Positions 15,448-23,428 of a stretch of DNA of 29,726 bases are shown one piece after another; within the stretch, counting starts at the first letter, position 1; every line of letters begins with the position of its first letter. Made by a program: the position numbers and the translations under genes. The DNA comes from CAZPUI01 sp964415525 (GTDB taxonomy: Bacteria; Acidobacteriota; Holophagae; Holophagales; Holophagaceae), in NCBI GenBank assembly GCA_964415525.1, contig CAYQAS010000048.1, positions 1 to 29,726 of the forward strand, read 5' to 3'. The notes under the pieces are model-generated. The model saw only the letters and a list, made by a program, of their open reading frames with translations. It had not been told where the DNA came from and did no database searches.

Positions 15448-18265
15448 ACCGCGCCACCGCCTGCTGGAGCCGTTCCGATAGGGCCGCGAGGTCCTTGGAG
15501 GCCTGATCCACAGAGTCGGCATCCCGGCTTGTGGATTGGTTGGAGGCATCCACTGCTCCGACCCCTACCTTGACGATTTTCATTCCTTCCAAGGCACGGT
15601 CCGTGCTGTGACTGACCTCTTGGGTGGCCATGGCCAATCGTTGGATGTTCTCGGAGATTTCGCTGCTCCCGCGGACGGCTTCCTGCACGTTTCGACTCAC
15701 CTCGCCCGCGCCGAGAGCCGCTTGCTGAACGTTGCGGGCAACTTCGGAGGCGCTGTGGGCGGCATTCCCGACATTGCGCGTGATCTCTCGGGTGGTGGCG
15801 GTCTGGGCGTCCACCGAAGAGGCGATGTTGGTGGAGACCTCCTGGATCCTGCTGATGACGCGCTGAATGCCCTGGATGGACTCGATGGCCTGCTGAGTGC
15901 TGGTCTGCACGCCCTCGACCTGAGAGCGGATGTTCTGGGTGGCCATGGCGGTCTGCCTGGCCAGGGCCTTCACCTCGCCTGCGACCACCGCGAACCCTCG
16001 GCCCGCGTCCCCGGCGCTGGCGGCTTCAATCGTGGCGTTCAGGGCCAGCAGGTTGGTCTGGTCGGCGATCTCCCGTATGAGATCCACCACTTGGCCGATT
16101 TCCACTGCGCTGGCTCCCAGTCGATCCATGATCGCGGCAGCTTCCCGGGCCTGCCCCACGGCGCCAGACGCCACCTCGGCGGCCTGATCGGTATTTCGTG
16201 AGACCTCCCGGAGGCTGTTTCCCATCTCCTCCACCGCGGCCGCGACGGACTCCACCGCTCCGGTGGCGGTGTTCGTGCTGGAGGCTATGACAGCCATGTT
16301 CGAGCTCATCTCTTCCACGGCGGCGCCGACCGTGTGCAGGTTGGCGGTGACCTCTTCCGTGGCGGCAGCGACGGACCGGGCATTCCCACTAACGGACTGG
16401 ATGCCCTGGGACACGCTCTGCAGTTCCGAGAGGGCGGAGGAACTCCCCTCGTCCACCTGGAGGGATTGGGCTTTGGCTTCTCCGGCGTTTCGGGCGAGGG
16501 AACCGGCGGTGCCTCGAAGGGCTTCGGCGGCGCGAGCAAGCCGGGAGGAATCGGTCTGGATGCCGCTCACCGCTTCCGTCAGGGATTCAGCGGTGAGGTC
16601 CACAGAGGCCCCCAGCCGACCGAAGTCGCCATCGTAACGACCAGTCATGCGCGCCTGGAGCTCTCCCTGGGCCAGTCGGCCCATGACTGCCGTGACGTCC
16701 CGGAGGGGCGCCACCACCCCTTCCAGGAGTTCGTTGAGGCCCTGGATCATGCCCTGCCAGTCCCCGTGGAAGCGGGTGGCATCCCCCCGGGTCTCAAGCC
16801 GACCCTGGCGGCTGGCTTCTATGAGGTGCCCCAGTTCCGCGCACAGGCGCTGGAGGTTTGAGCGAACCACTTCGACGATGCGGTTGTTCTCGGCCTTCTT
16901 GCCCGGGAAGGACTCCAGGGGGGCGTCGAAGCGGCCCTCCCCGAAGGCGCTGACGCAGGCCATCACCTTGCGGTTGAGATCCACGTGCCCCTCCACCATG
17001 CCGTTCACGCCTTCGGCCATGGTGCGGTAGGTGCCGTGCAGGTGGGGGGTGGCCAACCGGGCGTCGATGTCGCCAGCTTCGTGCGCCAGGCTCATATTCC
17101 GCAGTGCCTCGAGTAGGCCACGCAGGGTCTCGGACATGCGGCCCATGGCTTGCTGGAGTTGAGCAGTCTCATCCACCCCCTGGGCGGGCTGGAAGGCCAC
17201 AAGGTCACCGGAGGCGATGCGCTCCGCGGCTGCGGTGCAGCTACGGAGGGGTTGCAGGATGCTGCGGCCGACGAGAATGGCCAGAGTCGATGCAGCGCTT
17301 AGCACCAAGATGAAGACCCCGATGGAGCGGATGAAGGCTCGGCGGGCGCTTTCGTGGCGCAGGGCTGCGCGCCCCGCCAAATCGTCCGCAGCCTTCACTT
17401 CTACTTCCCGAAGGGCATCGATGCGCTGGGTGGACACCTTGAACCAGGCGGCGGGATCGATGCCGAAACCGCCCGCCTCCCCTCTCTGGAACGCGGTCTT
17501 TCGCATGGACGCGAAAGATTCGGCGAAGGGGCCTTGAAGGGCTTGGTCCAGGGTCTTCCGAAGAGGCTCGGCGGCAAGCAATCGGAAGGACCGGGCTTCT
17601 GCGGCCTGCTCGCCCACGAGGGTGGCATACCGCTGGAAGACCCCTTCTGCAAAGCGGTCCTGGGTGAGAGCTGCATTCAGGGTGGCGCGCTCGATTCCGG
17701 ACGCCTCTTTGAGGCGCATGAGCTGCACCAGGGATTGGGCCGAGGCGAAGAGCTCTGCCTCCTGAGTGTGATGGGGGATCTCCTGGGCGAGGTCGAGCAG
17801 GGCTCCGATGAGTCCGGTGTAGTTGGCTAGGTGCTCTGGGGTGGAGATGGAAAACGCCGAGGCACCTTGCCGGTGGTGGTCCAGCTGGTTCAGGGCATCC
17901 CGGGCTGAAGCGGCCTTGGCCCGAATGCCGCCTTGGGTCTGATCGGTGATGAAGGGGGTGAGTCCCTGCTTGAGTGCCAGGATTCTGGAGTCTGAACTGT
18001 TTCTGATTTCAGCGACTTCTGAGGCGAACTTCTGGCCCTTGCTGCCCAGGAAGCCCGCTGTCAGCCCCCGTTCCTTCTGCAGCTCATGGACGGTCTGACC
18101 CACCTCTCGGGCCAGCGCTCCGAGAGCCTGGACGGTGCCCAGGCGAATCGCGTTTCGGGCTTCGGCCCAGGCGTCCAGAAGGCAATACCCCAGGAGCGCG
18201 GCCATGGGTACCGCGAGCATCGCCAGGAGGCGGCCTCGGATTCGCAGGTTTTTGAGGATGTCCAT
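15434..18265 (-). CDS. Methyl-accepting chemotaxis protein with NIT sensor domain and HAMP array
   Basis: A protein of 943 residues with TM1 at about 10-30. A periplasmic helical NIT (nitrate/nitrite-sensing-type) domain spans about 45-305, with the signature VHELQKERGLTAGFLGSKGQ. TM2 is at about 312-335 and HAMP at about 336-390. A second, HAMP_2-like region follows (GTYRTMAEGVNGMVEGHVDL, SFPGKKAENNRIVEVVRSNL), with another HAMP-like segment before the signalling domain. The kinase-contact hairpin reads EIADQTNLLALNATIEAASA, then GDAGRGFAVVAGEVKALARQ. It signals to CheA through CheW; the ligand is unknown, although NIT domains bind nitrate or nitrite in some proteins. The C-terminus (AVARFRTG) has no CheR/CheB pentapeptide. 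It is a lone gene with no other che gene visible, so it probably feeds a distant chemotaxis cluster. Confidence 0.95.
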   Translation of the reverse strand: MDILKNLRIRGRLLAMLAVPMAALLGYCLLDAWAEARNAIRLGTVQALGALAREVGQTVHELQKERGLTAGFLGSKGQKFASEVAEIRNSSDSRILALKQGLTPFITDQTQGGIRAKAASARDALNQLDHHRQGASAFSISTPEHLANYTGLIGALLDLAQEIPHHTQEAELFASAQSLVQLMRLKEASGIERATLNAALTQDRFAEGVFQRYATLVGEQAAEARSFRLLAAEPLRKTLDQALQGPFAESFASMRKTAFQRGEAGGFGIDPAAWFKVSTQRIDALREVEVKAADDLAGRAALRHESARRAFIRSIGVFILVLSAASTLAILVGRSILQPLRSCTAAAERIASGDLVAFQPAQGVDETAQLQQAMGRMSETLRGLLEALRNMSLAHEAGDIDARLATPHLHGTYRTMAEGVNGMVEGHVDLNRKVMACVSAFGEGRFDAPLESFPGKKAENNRIVEVVRSNLQRLCAELGHLIEASRQGRLETRGDATRFHGDWQGMIQGLNELLEGVVAPLRDVTAVMGRLAQGELQARMTGRYDGDFGRLGASVDLTAESLTEAVSGIQTDSSRLARAAEALRGTAGSLARNAGEAKAQSLQVDEGSSSALSELQSVSQGIQSVSGNARSVAAATEEVTANLHTVGAAVEEMSSNMAVIASSTNTATGAVESVAAAVEEMGNSLREVSRNTDQAAEVASGAVGQAREAAAIMDRLGASAVEIGQVVDLIREIADQTNLLALNATIEAASAGDAGRGFAVVAGEVKALARQTAMATQNIRSQVEGVQTSTQQAIESIQGIQRVISRIQEVSTNIASSVDAQTATTREITRNVGNAAHSASEVARNVQQAALGAGEVSRNVQEAVRGSSEISENIQRLAMATQEVSHSTDRALEGMKIVKVGVGAVDASNQSTSRDADSVDQASKDLAALSERLQQAVARFRTG

Positions 18266-18271
18266 GCGCCA

Positions 18272-18304
18272 CCATCCTGTCTGTTGGCTATTTCAGACAG
18301 ATGG
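18272..18304 (-). promoter_or_regulatory. Inverted repeat in the chemoreceptor leader
   Basis: Arms CCATCCTGTCTG (18272-18283) and CAGACAGATGG (18294-18304) pair with one bulged base around a ten-base loop, ending six bases before the chemoreceptor ATG. On the minus strand the proximal arm contains the AGGA Shine-Dalgarno-like sequence, so as RNA the stem would cover it. It could equally be a DNA operator. Confidence 0.45.
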
Positions 18305-18388
18305 GTCTTTTCGGCTCCGGCGCTGGGAAGCTGAATCAATGCGAACGTCGGGTCACCCGCAGGTAGCCCCGGTCCCCTTCCGTCCAGG

Positions 18389-18493
18389 TCAGGGCGCTGG
18401 TGCCTTGGGCGAGCTCGAAGCCGCGCGGGCGTCCTGGGCGGTGAGGCACAAGGCGAGGGCGGGGAGGAGCAGGGCGAGGAAGAGCTTGTTCAT
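18389..18493 (-). CDS. Possible small secreted peptide (34 residues), perhaps frameshifted
   Basis: The ATG at 18493 has GGAGA six bases upstream and opens a clean signal-peptide-like sequence, MNKLFLALLLPALALCLTAQ, then DARAASSSPKAPAP and a stop at 18389. If the frame is shifted by one base near codon 23 the reading continues GFELAQGTSALTWTEGDRGY to a stop at 18336, giving about 51 residues. No family is recognised. Either a tiny exported peptide or a small secreted-protein gene with a frameshift would fit. The strong start signal is the only real support. Confidence 0.4.
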   Translation of the reverse strand: MNKLFLALLLPALALCLTAQDARAASSSPKAPAP

Positions 18494-18565
18494 GGGTTTC
18501 TCCATTCGGCCACATCGGCCATCGGAAAGGAGACGGGGAATCCGCGGGTTTATTCCCGACTTTAT

Positions 18566-19450
18566 TCAGGAGGGGCACTGCGCCAGGGATTTGAAGTCCG
18601 GGTTATCGGCGGCGGTGCGATAGACGAAGGCCGCGAGCACTACTCCGTCCCGGATCAGGAACACACCGGGCATCTGGCGGGCGTCCCCCACCACGCGGCC
18701 CAGGCCATGGCGCCTGAAGAGCCCGGCACTGATGGCGCGAGCCCAGACCTTTGGCCCCAGTAACTGCCAGGGGCCGCCCCGGCGGAGGCCGAGGTGAAAG
18801 TACAGCCACCGTTGGGGATCGCTCACGCGGTGGACGTCTGCCAATCCGTAGGTTTGGAAAAAGGCTGCCGCTTCGGATTCGGGACTCTGGTGCACGAGCA
18901 CCAGCCGCGTGCCCTTGCCTTCGATGGTTGCCCGCTCCTCCGCCAGTCGCGCCAAGGCCGCCCGGCAGAAGGTGCAACCGAAGTGGCGCAGGCAGACGAG
19001 GAGGATCGGCGTCTGGCGGGAAAGCTCCAAGAGACTCGCGCCCTGCTGGTCATGGGCCTCGCTCAGGAGTGCGACGAGGGGCTGCTGGCGGGCCTCCGAG
19101 CGACGGCGGGCGGCGCGCCAGGACCAGGCCAGGATCCAAGCGGTGGTGAGGGCGCTCAATCCAAGGCCGATGTTCATCCACGGGGAACGAGGGGCAAGGA
19201 ACAACCCCCCCAGGTCCGCGAGGAATACCGCTCCCAGGGCCGCATCCGAACGCAGCGGATTCCAGGCGGCCAGCAGCAGGGCGATGCCCAAGGTGGCGTG
19301 GAAGAGGCCGCGGAAGCTCGGATCTCTCAGGTCGGGAAGGCCGAGCGCCAGGTGAAGGAGACCGACGAGGAGGAGGGGGACGATCGCCCGCCAGGGACGA
19401 TGCTTGCGGGGGGCTTCGTCATCCAGGAACACGGCAGGCTCCAGCGGCAA
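18566..19450 (-). CDS. Membrane-anchored AhpC/TSA-like (AhpC-TSA_2 / SelL-type) redox protein
   Basis: A protein of 294 residues. It starts at a TTG (19450) with AAAGGAG four bases upstream. Residues about 22-110 hold four transmembrane helices (AIVPLLLVGLLHLALGL, GLFHATLGIALLLAAW, AALGAVFLADLGGLFL, IGLGLSALTTAWILAWSW). The C-terminal half is a peroxiredoxin/thioredoxin-like domain: TPILLVCLRHFGCTFCRAAL with Cys159-x-x-Cys162 and a further Cys153, TRLVLVHQSPESEAAAFF, DPQRWLYFHLGLRRG and PGVFLIRDGVVLAAFVYR. Soluble relatives are annotated AhpC/TSA antioxidant enzyme or SelL-related, with CxxC or UxxU at this place. The four-helix N-terminal fusion is less usual and would hold the redox site at the membrane; which side it faces was not determined. 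The upstream neighbour is the divergent VOC gene, 58 bases between starts. Confidence 0.82.
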   Translation of the reverse strand: MPLEPAVFLDDEAPRKHRPWRAIVPLLLVGLLHLALGLPDLRDPSFRGLFHATLGIALLLAAWNPLRSDAALGAVFLADLGGLFLAPRSPWMNIGLGLSALTTAWILAWSWRAARRRSEARQQPLVALLSEAHDQQGASLLELSRQTPILLVCLRHFGCTFCRAALARLAEERATIEGKGTRLVLVHQSPESEAAAFFQTYGLADVHRVSDPQRWLYFHLGLRRGGPWQLLGPKVWARAISAGLFRRHGLGRVVGDARQMPGVFLIRDGVVLAAFVYRTAADNPDFKSLAQCPS

Positions 19451-19508
19451 TCAACTCCTTTGGTGCGCGCGGGGCCAACGTGTGCCTATCTTTGGTCAGG
19501 AGGACGCC

Positions 19509-19898
19509 ATGCAACGCGTCACGGGCATCGGGGGCATCTTCTTCAAGGCGCAGGATCCCAAGGCGCTGGCGGCCTGGTACCAGACCCATCTCGGGCTGGA
19601 TATTCAGGATTGGGGCGGCGCCCAGTTCCGCTGGAACCTGCCGGGTGAGGCGGAGGGCTACACGGTCTGGTGTCCGTTCCCCGCCGATACGACCTATTTC
19701 CGACCCAGCTTGACGGACTGGATGCTGAACCTGCGGGTGGCGGATCTCGATGGACTTCTCGCGATCCTGAAAACCGAAGGCGTCCACGTGGTGGATCGCC
19801 ACGAACACACCGAACAGGGCAAGTTCGGCTACATCCAGGATCCCGAAGGCACGCTGATCGAGCTCTGGGAGCCCGCAGGGGACGATCCGACGCTCTAA
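19509..19898 (+). CDS. VOC superfamily (glyoxalase/bleomycin-resistance-like) protein
   Basis: A protein of 129 residues; the ATG at 19509 has AGGAGG six bases upstream, which rules out a longer upstream start. It is a single VOC domain of two beta-alpha-beta-beta-beta units: GIGGIFFKAQDPKALAAWYQ, THLGLDIQDWGGAQFRWNL, then LNLRVADLDGLLAILKTEGV, FGYIQDPEGTLIELWEP. The terminal DPEGTLIELWEP carries the conserved metal-ligand Glu of the fold. These proteins include glyoxalases, dioxygenases and drug-binding proteins; nothing here fixes the substrate. It is divergent from the redox protein gene, and its stop overlaps the stop of the convergent TetR-like gene by four bases. Confidence 0.9.
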   Translation: MQRVTGIGGIFFKAQDPKALAAWYQTHLGLDIQDWGGAQFRWNLPGEAEGYTVWCPFPADTTYFRPSLTDWMLNLRVADLDGLLAILKTEGVHVVDRHEHTEQGKFGYIQDPEGTLIELWEPAGDDPTL

Positions 19899-20467
19899 CG
19901 CTTCCGCTGGTGCGGGTAGAGCGAGGGCCACAGCAGGACCATGGCCTCGTGGAGCAGCACGGGCAGGGTGGGGCGGCCATTCCCCTCCAACCATAGGGCC
20001 TGGGCGCCATTCACCACACCGAGGACGGCCCAGGCTTCCAGTTCGCAAGAACGGAGGCCTGCCGGATCGGCGGCGCCCCAGCGACGGAAGTGATCCGCAA
20101 AGACCTGGCGCAGCGCTTCATCCAGGAGGGACTGCCGGGCCCGGAGCCGGGGTTCGGCTCGCACCGCGGCGAGGCGACGCAGCCACAGGTCGCGATCTTC
20201 TTCCATGTGCTCGCCGTAGGCCAGCAGGGCTTCCAGCACAGCGAACCGGCCCAGCGCCTCCCGAAGGCCTTCCAGGATCTCGGCGTGGTCGTAAAAGAAG
20301 AGGGCCTCAGGATCCGGGAGGCGGCTCACCAGGCCGCGCGAGCCGATGGCCTCTCCGAGCGTCTGAAGCTCCAGCCCTTCCATGCCGTGCCGCTCCACCA
20401 CATCCAGCGCCCGTTCAAGGGCTTCTCGGAATTGCTGACGTTGGCGTTCGAGGCGGCGATCGGACAT
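19895..20467 (-). CDS. TetR-like transcriptional regulator with shortened helix-turn-helix
   Basis: A protein of 190 residues. The N-terminus FREALERALDVVERHGMEGL, ELQTLGEAIGSRGLVSRLPD, PEALFFYDHAEILEGL aligns with the TetR DNA-binding domain (usual form IAxAxGVSRGTLYxHFxxKEAL), but the turn is a residue short (AIG-SRG) and the YRHF aromatic core is replaced by SRLP. The C-terminal part is all-helical, including DEALRQVFADHFRRWGA and ELEAWAVLGVVNGAQALWLE, typical of TetR ligand/dimer domains. DNA binding may be altered. The target is unknown; the adjacent membrane-protein/cytochrome unit on the same strand (46 bases away) and the convergent VOC gene are candidates. Confidence is good for the family and lower for function. 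Confidence 0.7.
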   Translation of the reverse strand: MSDRRLERQRQQFREALERALDVVERHGMEGLELQTLGEAIGSRGLVSRLPDPEALFFYDHAEILEGLREALGRFAVLEALLAYGEHMEEDRDLWLRRLAAVRAEPRLRARQSLLDEALRQVFADHFRRWGAADPAGLRSCELEAWAVLGVVNGAQALWLEGNGRPTLPVLLHEAMVLLWPSLYPHQRKR

Positions 20468-20513
20468 GGGGGCATTTTCGCAGGAACCGGGCGGCGCCCG
20501 CGCGGTACGGACC

Positions 20514-21122
20514 TCAAAGGCAGTCGAGGGCGTCGCCTTCCGTGACGGGGGCGTAGACCGGATCCGAAAGGTTCCAGGTGCGGGCGGTCCATCCCACCAT
20601 CAGGTAGATGCCCAGGTGGGCCACGATGAGCAGGCCCACGGCCAGGATCGGAACGCCTGCCAGCCGCCAGGGCCAGTGATAAGTCCAGACCCCGGAGGCA
20701 ATGGCGGCCACCTCCCCCAGCCAGGGAAACCAGGCGCAGATGAGGGTGGCGGCAAGGAGCGGGCGTCCGAATCCCGCAAGGCGGGCCTCCAGCCCGTAGA
20801 TCAAGTGGTAGGCCAAGGCCCAGGCCACGGGCACCCAGGCGGGCAGCAGCCGGCCGACCGGCAGATCGTGGTAGGTCCAGTAGCCGCTGCGGGTGCCCCA
20901 CAGCTCCGCCGCCGTGCCGACGATCAGGGTCAGGACCGTGCCGAGAAGCAGAAGTCGGACCTCCACGCCGCGGCGGTATTTCCGCAGAAAGCTGGTCGCC
21001 AGGGCCAGCACCAGGAGTCCCGCGAGGACCAGGGGCCAGCGGTGGAGGAACCCCAGCAGCAGACCCGCCGCCAGGATCTGGAGGGAGGCCGTCGCGAGCA
21101 GGATCCAGGGGCGCCGGGACAT
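20514..21122 (-). CDS. Uncharacterised six-helix membrane protein
   Basis: A protein of 202 residues starting MSRRPWILLATASLQILAAG at 21122. About six transmembrane helices are seen: ILAAGLLLGFLHRWPLVLAG, VRLLLLGTVLTLIVGTAAEL, LPAWVPVAWALAYHLIYG, PLLAATLICAWFPWLGEVAA, LAGVPILAVGLLIVAHLGIY and a short first helix pair. Polar signatures within the helices, AELWGTRSGYWTYHDLPVGR and ASGVWTYHWPWRL, recall small multi-helix families linked to carotenoid metabolism, but the match is too weak to name. It lies 37 bases downstream of the diheme cytochrome gene on the same strand, so the two are probably co-transcribed. Confidence 0.7.
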   Translation of the reverse strand: MSRRPWILLATASLQILAAGLLLGFLHRWPLVLAGLLVLALATSFLRKYRRGVEVRLLLLGTVLTLIVGTAAELWGTRSGYWTYHDLPVGRLLPAWVPVAWALAYHLIYGLEARLAGFGRPLLAATLICAWFPWLGEVAAIASGVWTYHWPWRLAGVPILAVGLLIVAHLGIYLMVGWTARTWNLSDPVYAPVTEGDALDCL

Positions 21123-21159
21123 GCTTCCAGCAGACGGTCTGGGGCTCCGAACGTCAAGT

Positions 21160-22056
21160 TCAGCGGAGGCCGGCCGCCCAGGCGCGAACCCGCGCCAAGC
21201 CATCCGGGTCCGGCAACACGGTGCCCAAGGGCGGCATCTGCAATGCATCTCCCCGCCGCTCCATCCGCCTCAGCAGGGTGCTCGCGGCGGGTTGTCCCGC
21301 GGCGATGCGGAGCGTGGCACCGGGGAAGGGCACCAGGGCCTTCTGGTTCACGGTGCTGGCTGCCACGGGGGACGAGGGACTGGCGGCGGGTTGGCGAAGG
21401 AAGATGCCCAGGGCCTTGAGCGGGCCCTCCGGGCGATGGCAGTTCCCGCAATTGCCGTGAAAGTAGCCGAGGGCAGAGGTTTCGGCGGGCGTGCGGCCCA
21501 AAATCGTCGGGGGGGTGGTGGGCAGATGGGTCAGGAGGCCGCGTGCCTGCAGCTTCTGGAGCTGGGATCCCGCCAGTTGCAGCGCATCGAAGCCCAACAC
21601 CTGGGAGCCCCCGTTCTCGTGGCAGCGGCGGCAGTCCGCCACCGCTGGGGCGTCCACCCGTTGGCCTCCCGCGAGGCGGATCAGATCCTTGCGGCCTTCT
21701 GTCGGCGCGAGGTCGGCTTCGCGCTGATCGGCCCGCCAGACATAGCTTCCGTAGGCCCAGCCTCGGTTGGTCCGGCGCACGACGCGCGTCTCCAGGCGGC
21801 GGGTGCCGAGGGAGAAGTCCTTCCAGAACGTGGTGCCCACGGGGTAGATCCAGCCTTCGGGATGGCTGGCGTCGATGGGGGCTGGAATCCTCACCCATCG
21901 GGCTTTGCCGAGGTCATCGGTCCAGAGGGGATGGTTGGGCATGAAGGCGAGGAGCCCCTTGCCATCCTTCCGATGGCCCGTCTGGGAGAGCCGCGCAGGG
22001 AGGCCTTCGGCGGCGGACAAACCGAGGCAGAGCAGGGCAAGGATGGTGTGGCGCAT
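21160..22056 (-). CDS. Exported diheme c-type cytochrome (SO_2930-like)
   Basis: A protein of 298 residues from the ATG at 22056, with GAGGG five bases upstream and a signal peptide (MRHTILALLCLGLSAAEG). Two haem c sites are visible: CRRCH at residues 142-146 and CGNCH at 203-207. The segments WIYPVGTTFWKDFSLGTRRL, ETRVVRRTNRGWAYGSYVWR and YFHGNCGNCHRPEGPLKAL follow the order seen in the SO_2930-type family of periplasmic diheme proteins (YPVGT..., CxxCH, then NCxxCHxPxG). The last part (LLRRMERRGDALQMPPLGTV) resembles the 'MPP' loop of PSCyt-type domains. It is periplasmic; the electron partners are unknown. It is the first gene of a unit with the six-helix membrane protein and divergent from the antiporter across an inverted repeat. 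Confidence 0.87.
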   Translation of the reverse strand: MRHTILALLCLGLSAAEGLPARLSQTGHRKDGKGLLAFMPNHPLWTDDLGKARWVRIPAPIDASHPEGWIYPVGTTFWKDFSLGTRRLETRVVRRTNRGWAYGSYVWRADQREADLAPTEGRKDLIRLAGGQRVDAPAVADCRRCHENGGSQVLGFDALQLAGSQLQKLQARGLLTHLPTTPPTILGRTPAETSALGYFHGNCGNCHRPEGPLKALGIFLRQPAASPSSPVAASTVNQKALVPFPGATLRIAAGQPAASTLLRRMERRGDALQMPPLGTVLPDPDGLARVRAWAAGLR

Positions 22057-22074
22057 GGAACCCTCAGGGGCGAT

Positions 22075-22114
22075 GGCCCAGGATGCCACGCGTGGGGCCG
22101 TGGCATCCTGGGCC
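22075..22114. promoter_or_regulatory. Perfect 16-bp inverted repeat between divergent cytochrome and antiporter genes
   Basis: GGCCCAGGATGCCACG at 22075-22090 is the exact reverse complement of 22099-22114, with an eight-base spacer. It fills half of the 82 bases separating the two start codons. A terminator is not expected between divergent starts, so a dimeric-regulator operator or an RNA hairpin in the leaders is more likely. Confidence 0.7.
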
Positions 22115-22138
22115 TTATCCAGATCAGCCGGGGACACC

Positions 22139-23377
22139 ATGCCATTCGCCACGCTCATTGCCGATCCCTTCGCCGGAACCCTGGCGCTCCTGGCGCTGGT
22201 GTGGCTGGCGGCCAAGCTCGGGGGCGAGTTGGCCCTCCGGCTCAAGCTGCCGGCGGTGGCCGGGGAACTGAGTGCCGGTCTCGCCCTGGCGGGGCTCTGC
22301 CGCACCTTTCCTGCCTTTCCGAATGTCGGGGCATCCCATGGGGCGGAGGTGCTGGCGAACATCGGCGTCATCGTCTTGATGTTCGCGGTGGGACTGGAAT
22401 CCACCGTGCCTCAGATGCTCAAGGTCGGCCTGGCCTCCACGCGGGTGGCCCTGATCGGCGTGGCGGCTCCCATGGCGATGGGGCTCACGGGGGCTTGGTT
22501 CCTGCTGCCCAAAGGCACGCCCTTCGTGGTGGACCTCTTCATCGGGGCTTGCCTCTGTGCCACGAGCATCGGCATCAGTGCCCAGGTGTTGCGGGAGCAG
22601 GGCGCTTCCAATTCCGCCGAGGGTCGGGTGATCGTCGGGGCGGCGGTGATCGACGATGTCCTCGGGCTGCTGGTGCTCGTCACCGTGAGCGGGCTGGTGG
22701 TGGCGATGGGCTCTGGCGCTGGGCTTCCGTTGGGACCGCTGATGCGGACCCTGGCCCTGGCGCTGGCCTTCCTGTTGGTGGCGCTGACCCTGGGGCGGAA
22801 GGTCACGCCGCACCTCTTCAAGTTGGCGTCCCGGTTGCGATCCGAACAGCTGCTTCTGCCCCTGGGGCTTGCCTTCGCCTTTCTCCTGGCCTGGCTCAGC
22901 AACCTCGCGGGGCTCGCTCCCATCGTGGGGGCCTATGCCGCAGGGCTGATCCTGGAGCCCGCCCACATCAAGCTGCTGGAGGAGCGGGAACTCCATACCC
23001 TGGAACACCTCATCCATCCGCTGGTGGTGGTGCTGGCACCGGTCTTCTTCGTGTTGATGGGGGCCAAGGTGGATGTGGTGGCCCTGATCGCTCCGTCGAC
23101 ATTGGTGTTTGCTGTTCTGCTCGCCGTTCTCGGCGTGATCGGCAAGCTGGTGTCCGGCTTCGGCGGGGGCGGCAGCCTGCGGTGGGCCGTGGTGGGCTGG
23201 GGCATGGTCCCTCGGGGTGAGGTCGGTCTGATCTTCGTGGCCGTCGGTGCCCAGATGCGGCTGGGGGGGCAACCCCTGCTCTCACCAGAGATTCAGGCGG
23301 GCGTGGTGGGAGCCCTCCTGCTCACCACGATCGCAGGACCCGTGGGCCTTTCTCGGGTGCTGGGGAAGGCCCACTGA
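22139..23377 (+). CDS. CPA2-family cation/proton antiporter (KefB/NapA type membrane domain)
   Basis: A protein of 412 residues starting MPFATLIADPF at 22139; only a weak GGGGA lies upstream. It has about twelve to thirteen transmembrane helices and no cytosolic TrkA-N domain. Diagnostic segments are LKLPAVAGELSAGLALAGL, EVLANIGVIVLMFAVGLEST, CATSIGISAQVLREQ, GRVIVGAAVIDDVLGLLVLV (the paired Asp of the ion site), LAPIVGAYAAGLIL and VVGWGMVPRGEVGLIFVAVG, which carries the conserved R-G-E-V/G. CPA2 members exchange Na+ or K+ for H+ across the inner membrane. The adjacent TerC and NhaR-like genes suggest an ion-homeostasis neighbourhood. A strong hairpin follows the stop. Confidence 0.92.
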   Translation: MPFATLIADPFAGTLALLALVWLAAKLGGELALRLKLPAVAGELSAGLALAGLCRTFPAFPNVGASHGAEVLANIGVIVLMFAVGLESTVPQMLKVGLASTRVALIGVAAPMAMGLTGAWFLLPKGTPFVVDLFIGACLCATSIGISAQVLREQGASNSAEGRVIVGAAVIDDVLGLLVLVTVSGLVVAMGSGAGLPLGPLMRTLALALAFLLVALTLGRKVTPHLFKLASRLRSEQLLLPLGLAFAFLLAWLSNLAGLAPIVGAYAAGLILEPAHIKLLEERELHTLEHLIHPLVVVLAPVFFVLMGAKVDVVALIAPSTLVFAVLLAVLGVIGKLVSGFGGGGSLRWAVVGWGMVPRGEVGLIFVAVGAQMRLGGQPLLSPEIQAGVVGALLLTTIAGPVGLSRVLGKAH

Positions 23378-23382
23378 AAGGA

Positions 23383-23407
23383 AAGGAGGCGCACCGGGCG
23401 CCTCCTT
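23383..23407. terminator. Bidirectional terminator-like hairpin
   Basis: AAGGAGGCGC (23383-23392) and GCGCCTCCTT (23398-23407) form a perfect ten-base stem with a five-base loop, between the convergent antiporter and TerC stops. There is no long T-run on either side, so it may act as an RNA-end stabiliser or a weak terminator. Confidence 0.7.
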
Positions 23408-23428
23408 CATGACGTTCGAGCCTTGGGT

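Noticed and set aside
20893..23220. Long open frame (775 codons) on the plus strand across the cytochrome and antiporter region
   Set aside because: It lies opposite the membrane protein and diheme cytochrome and then out of frame with the antiporter, all of which have recognisable motifs.
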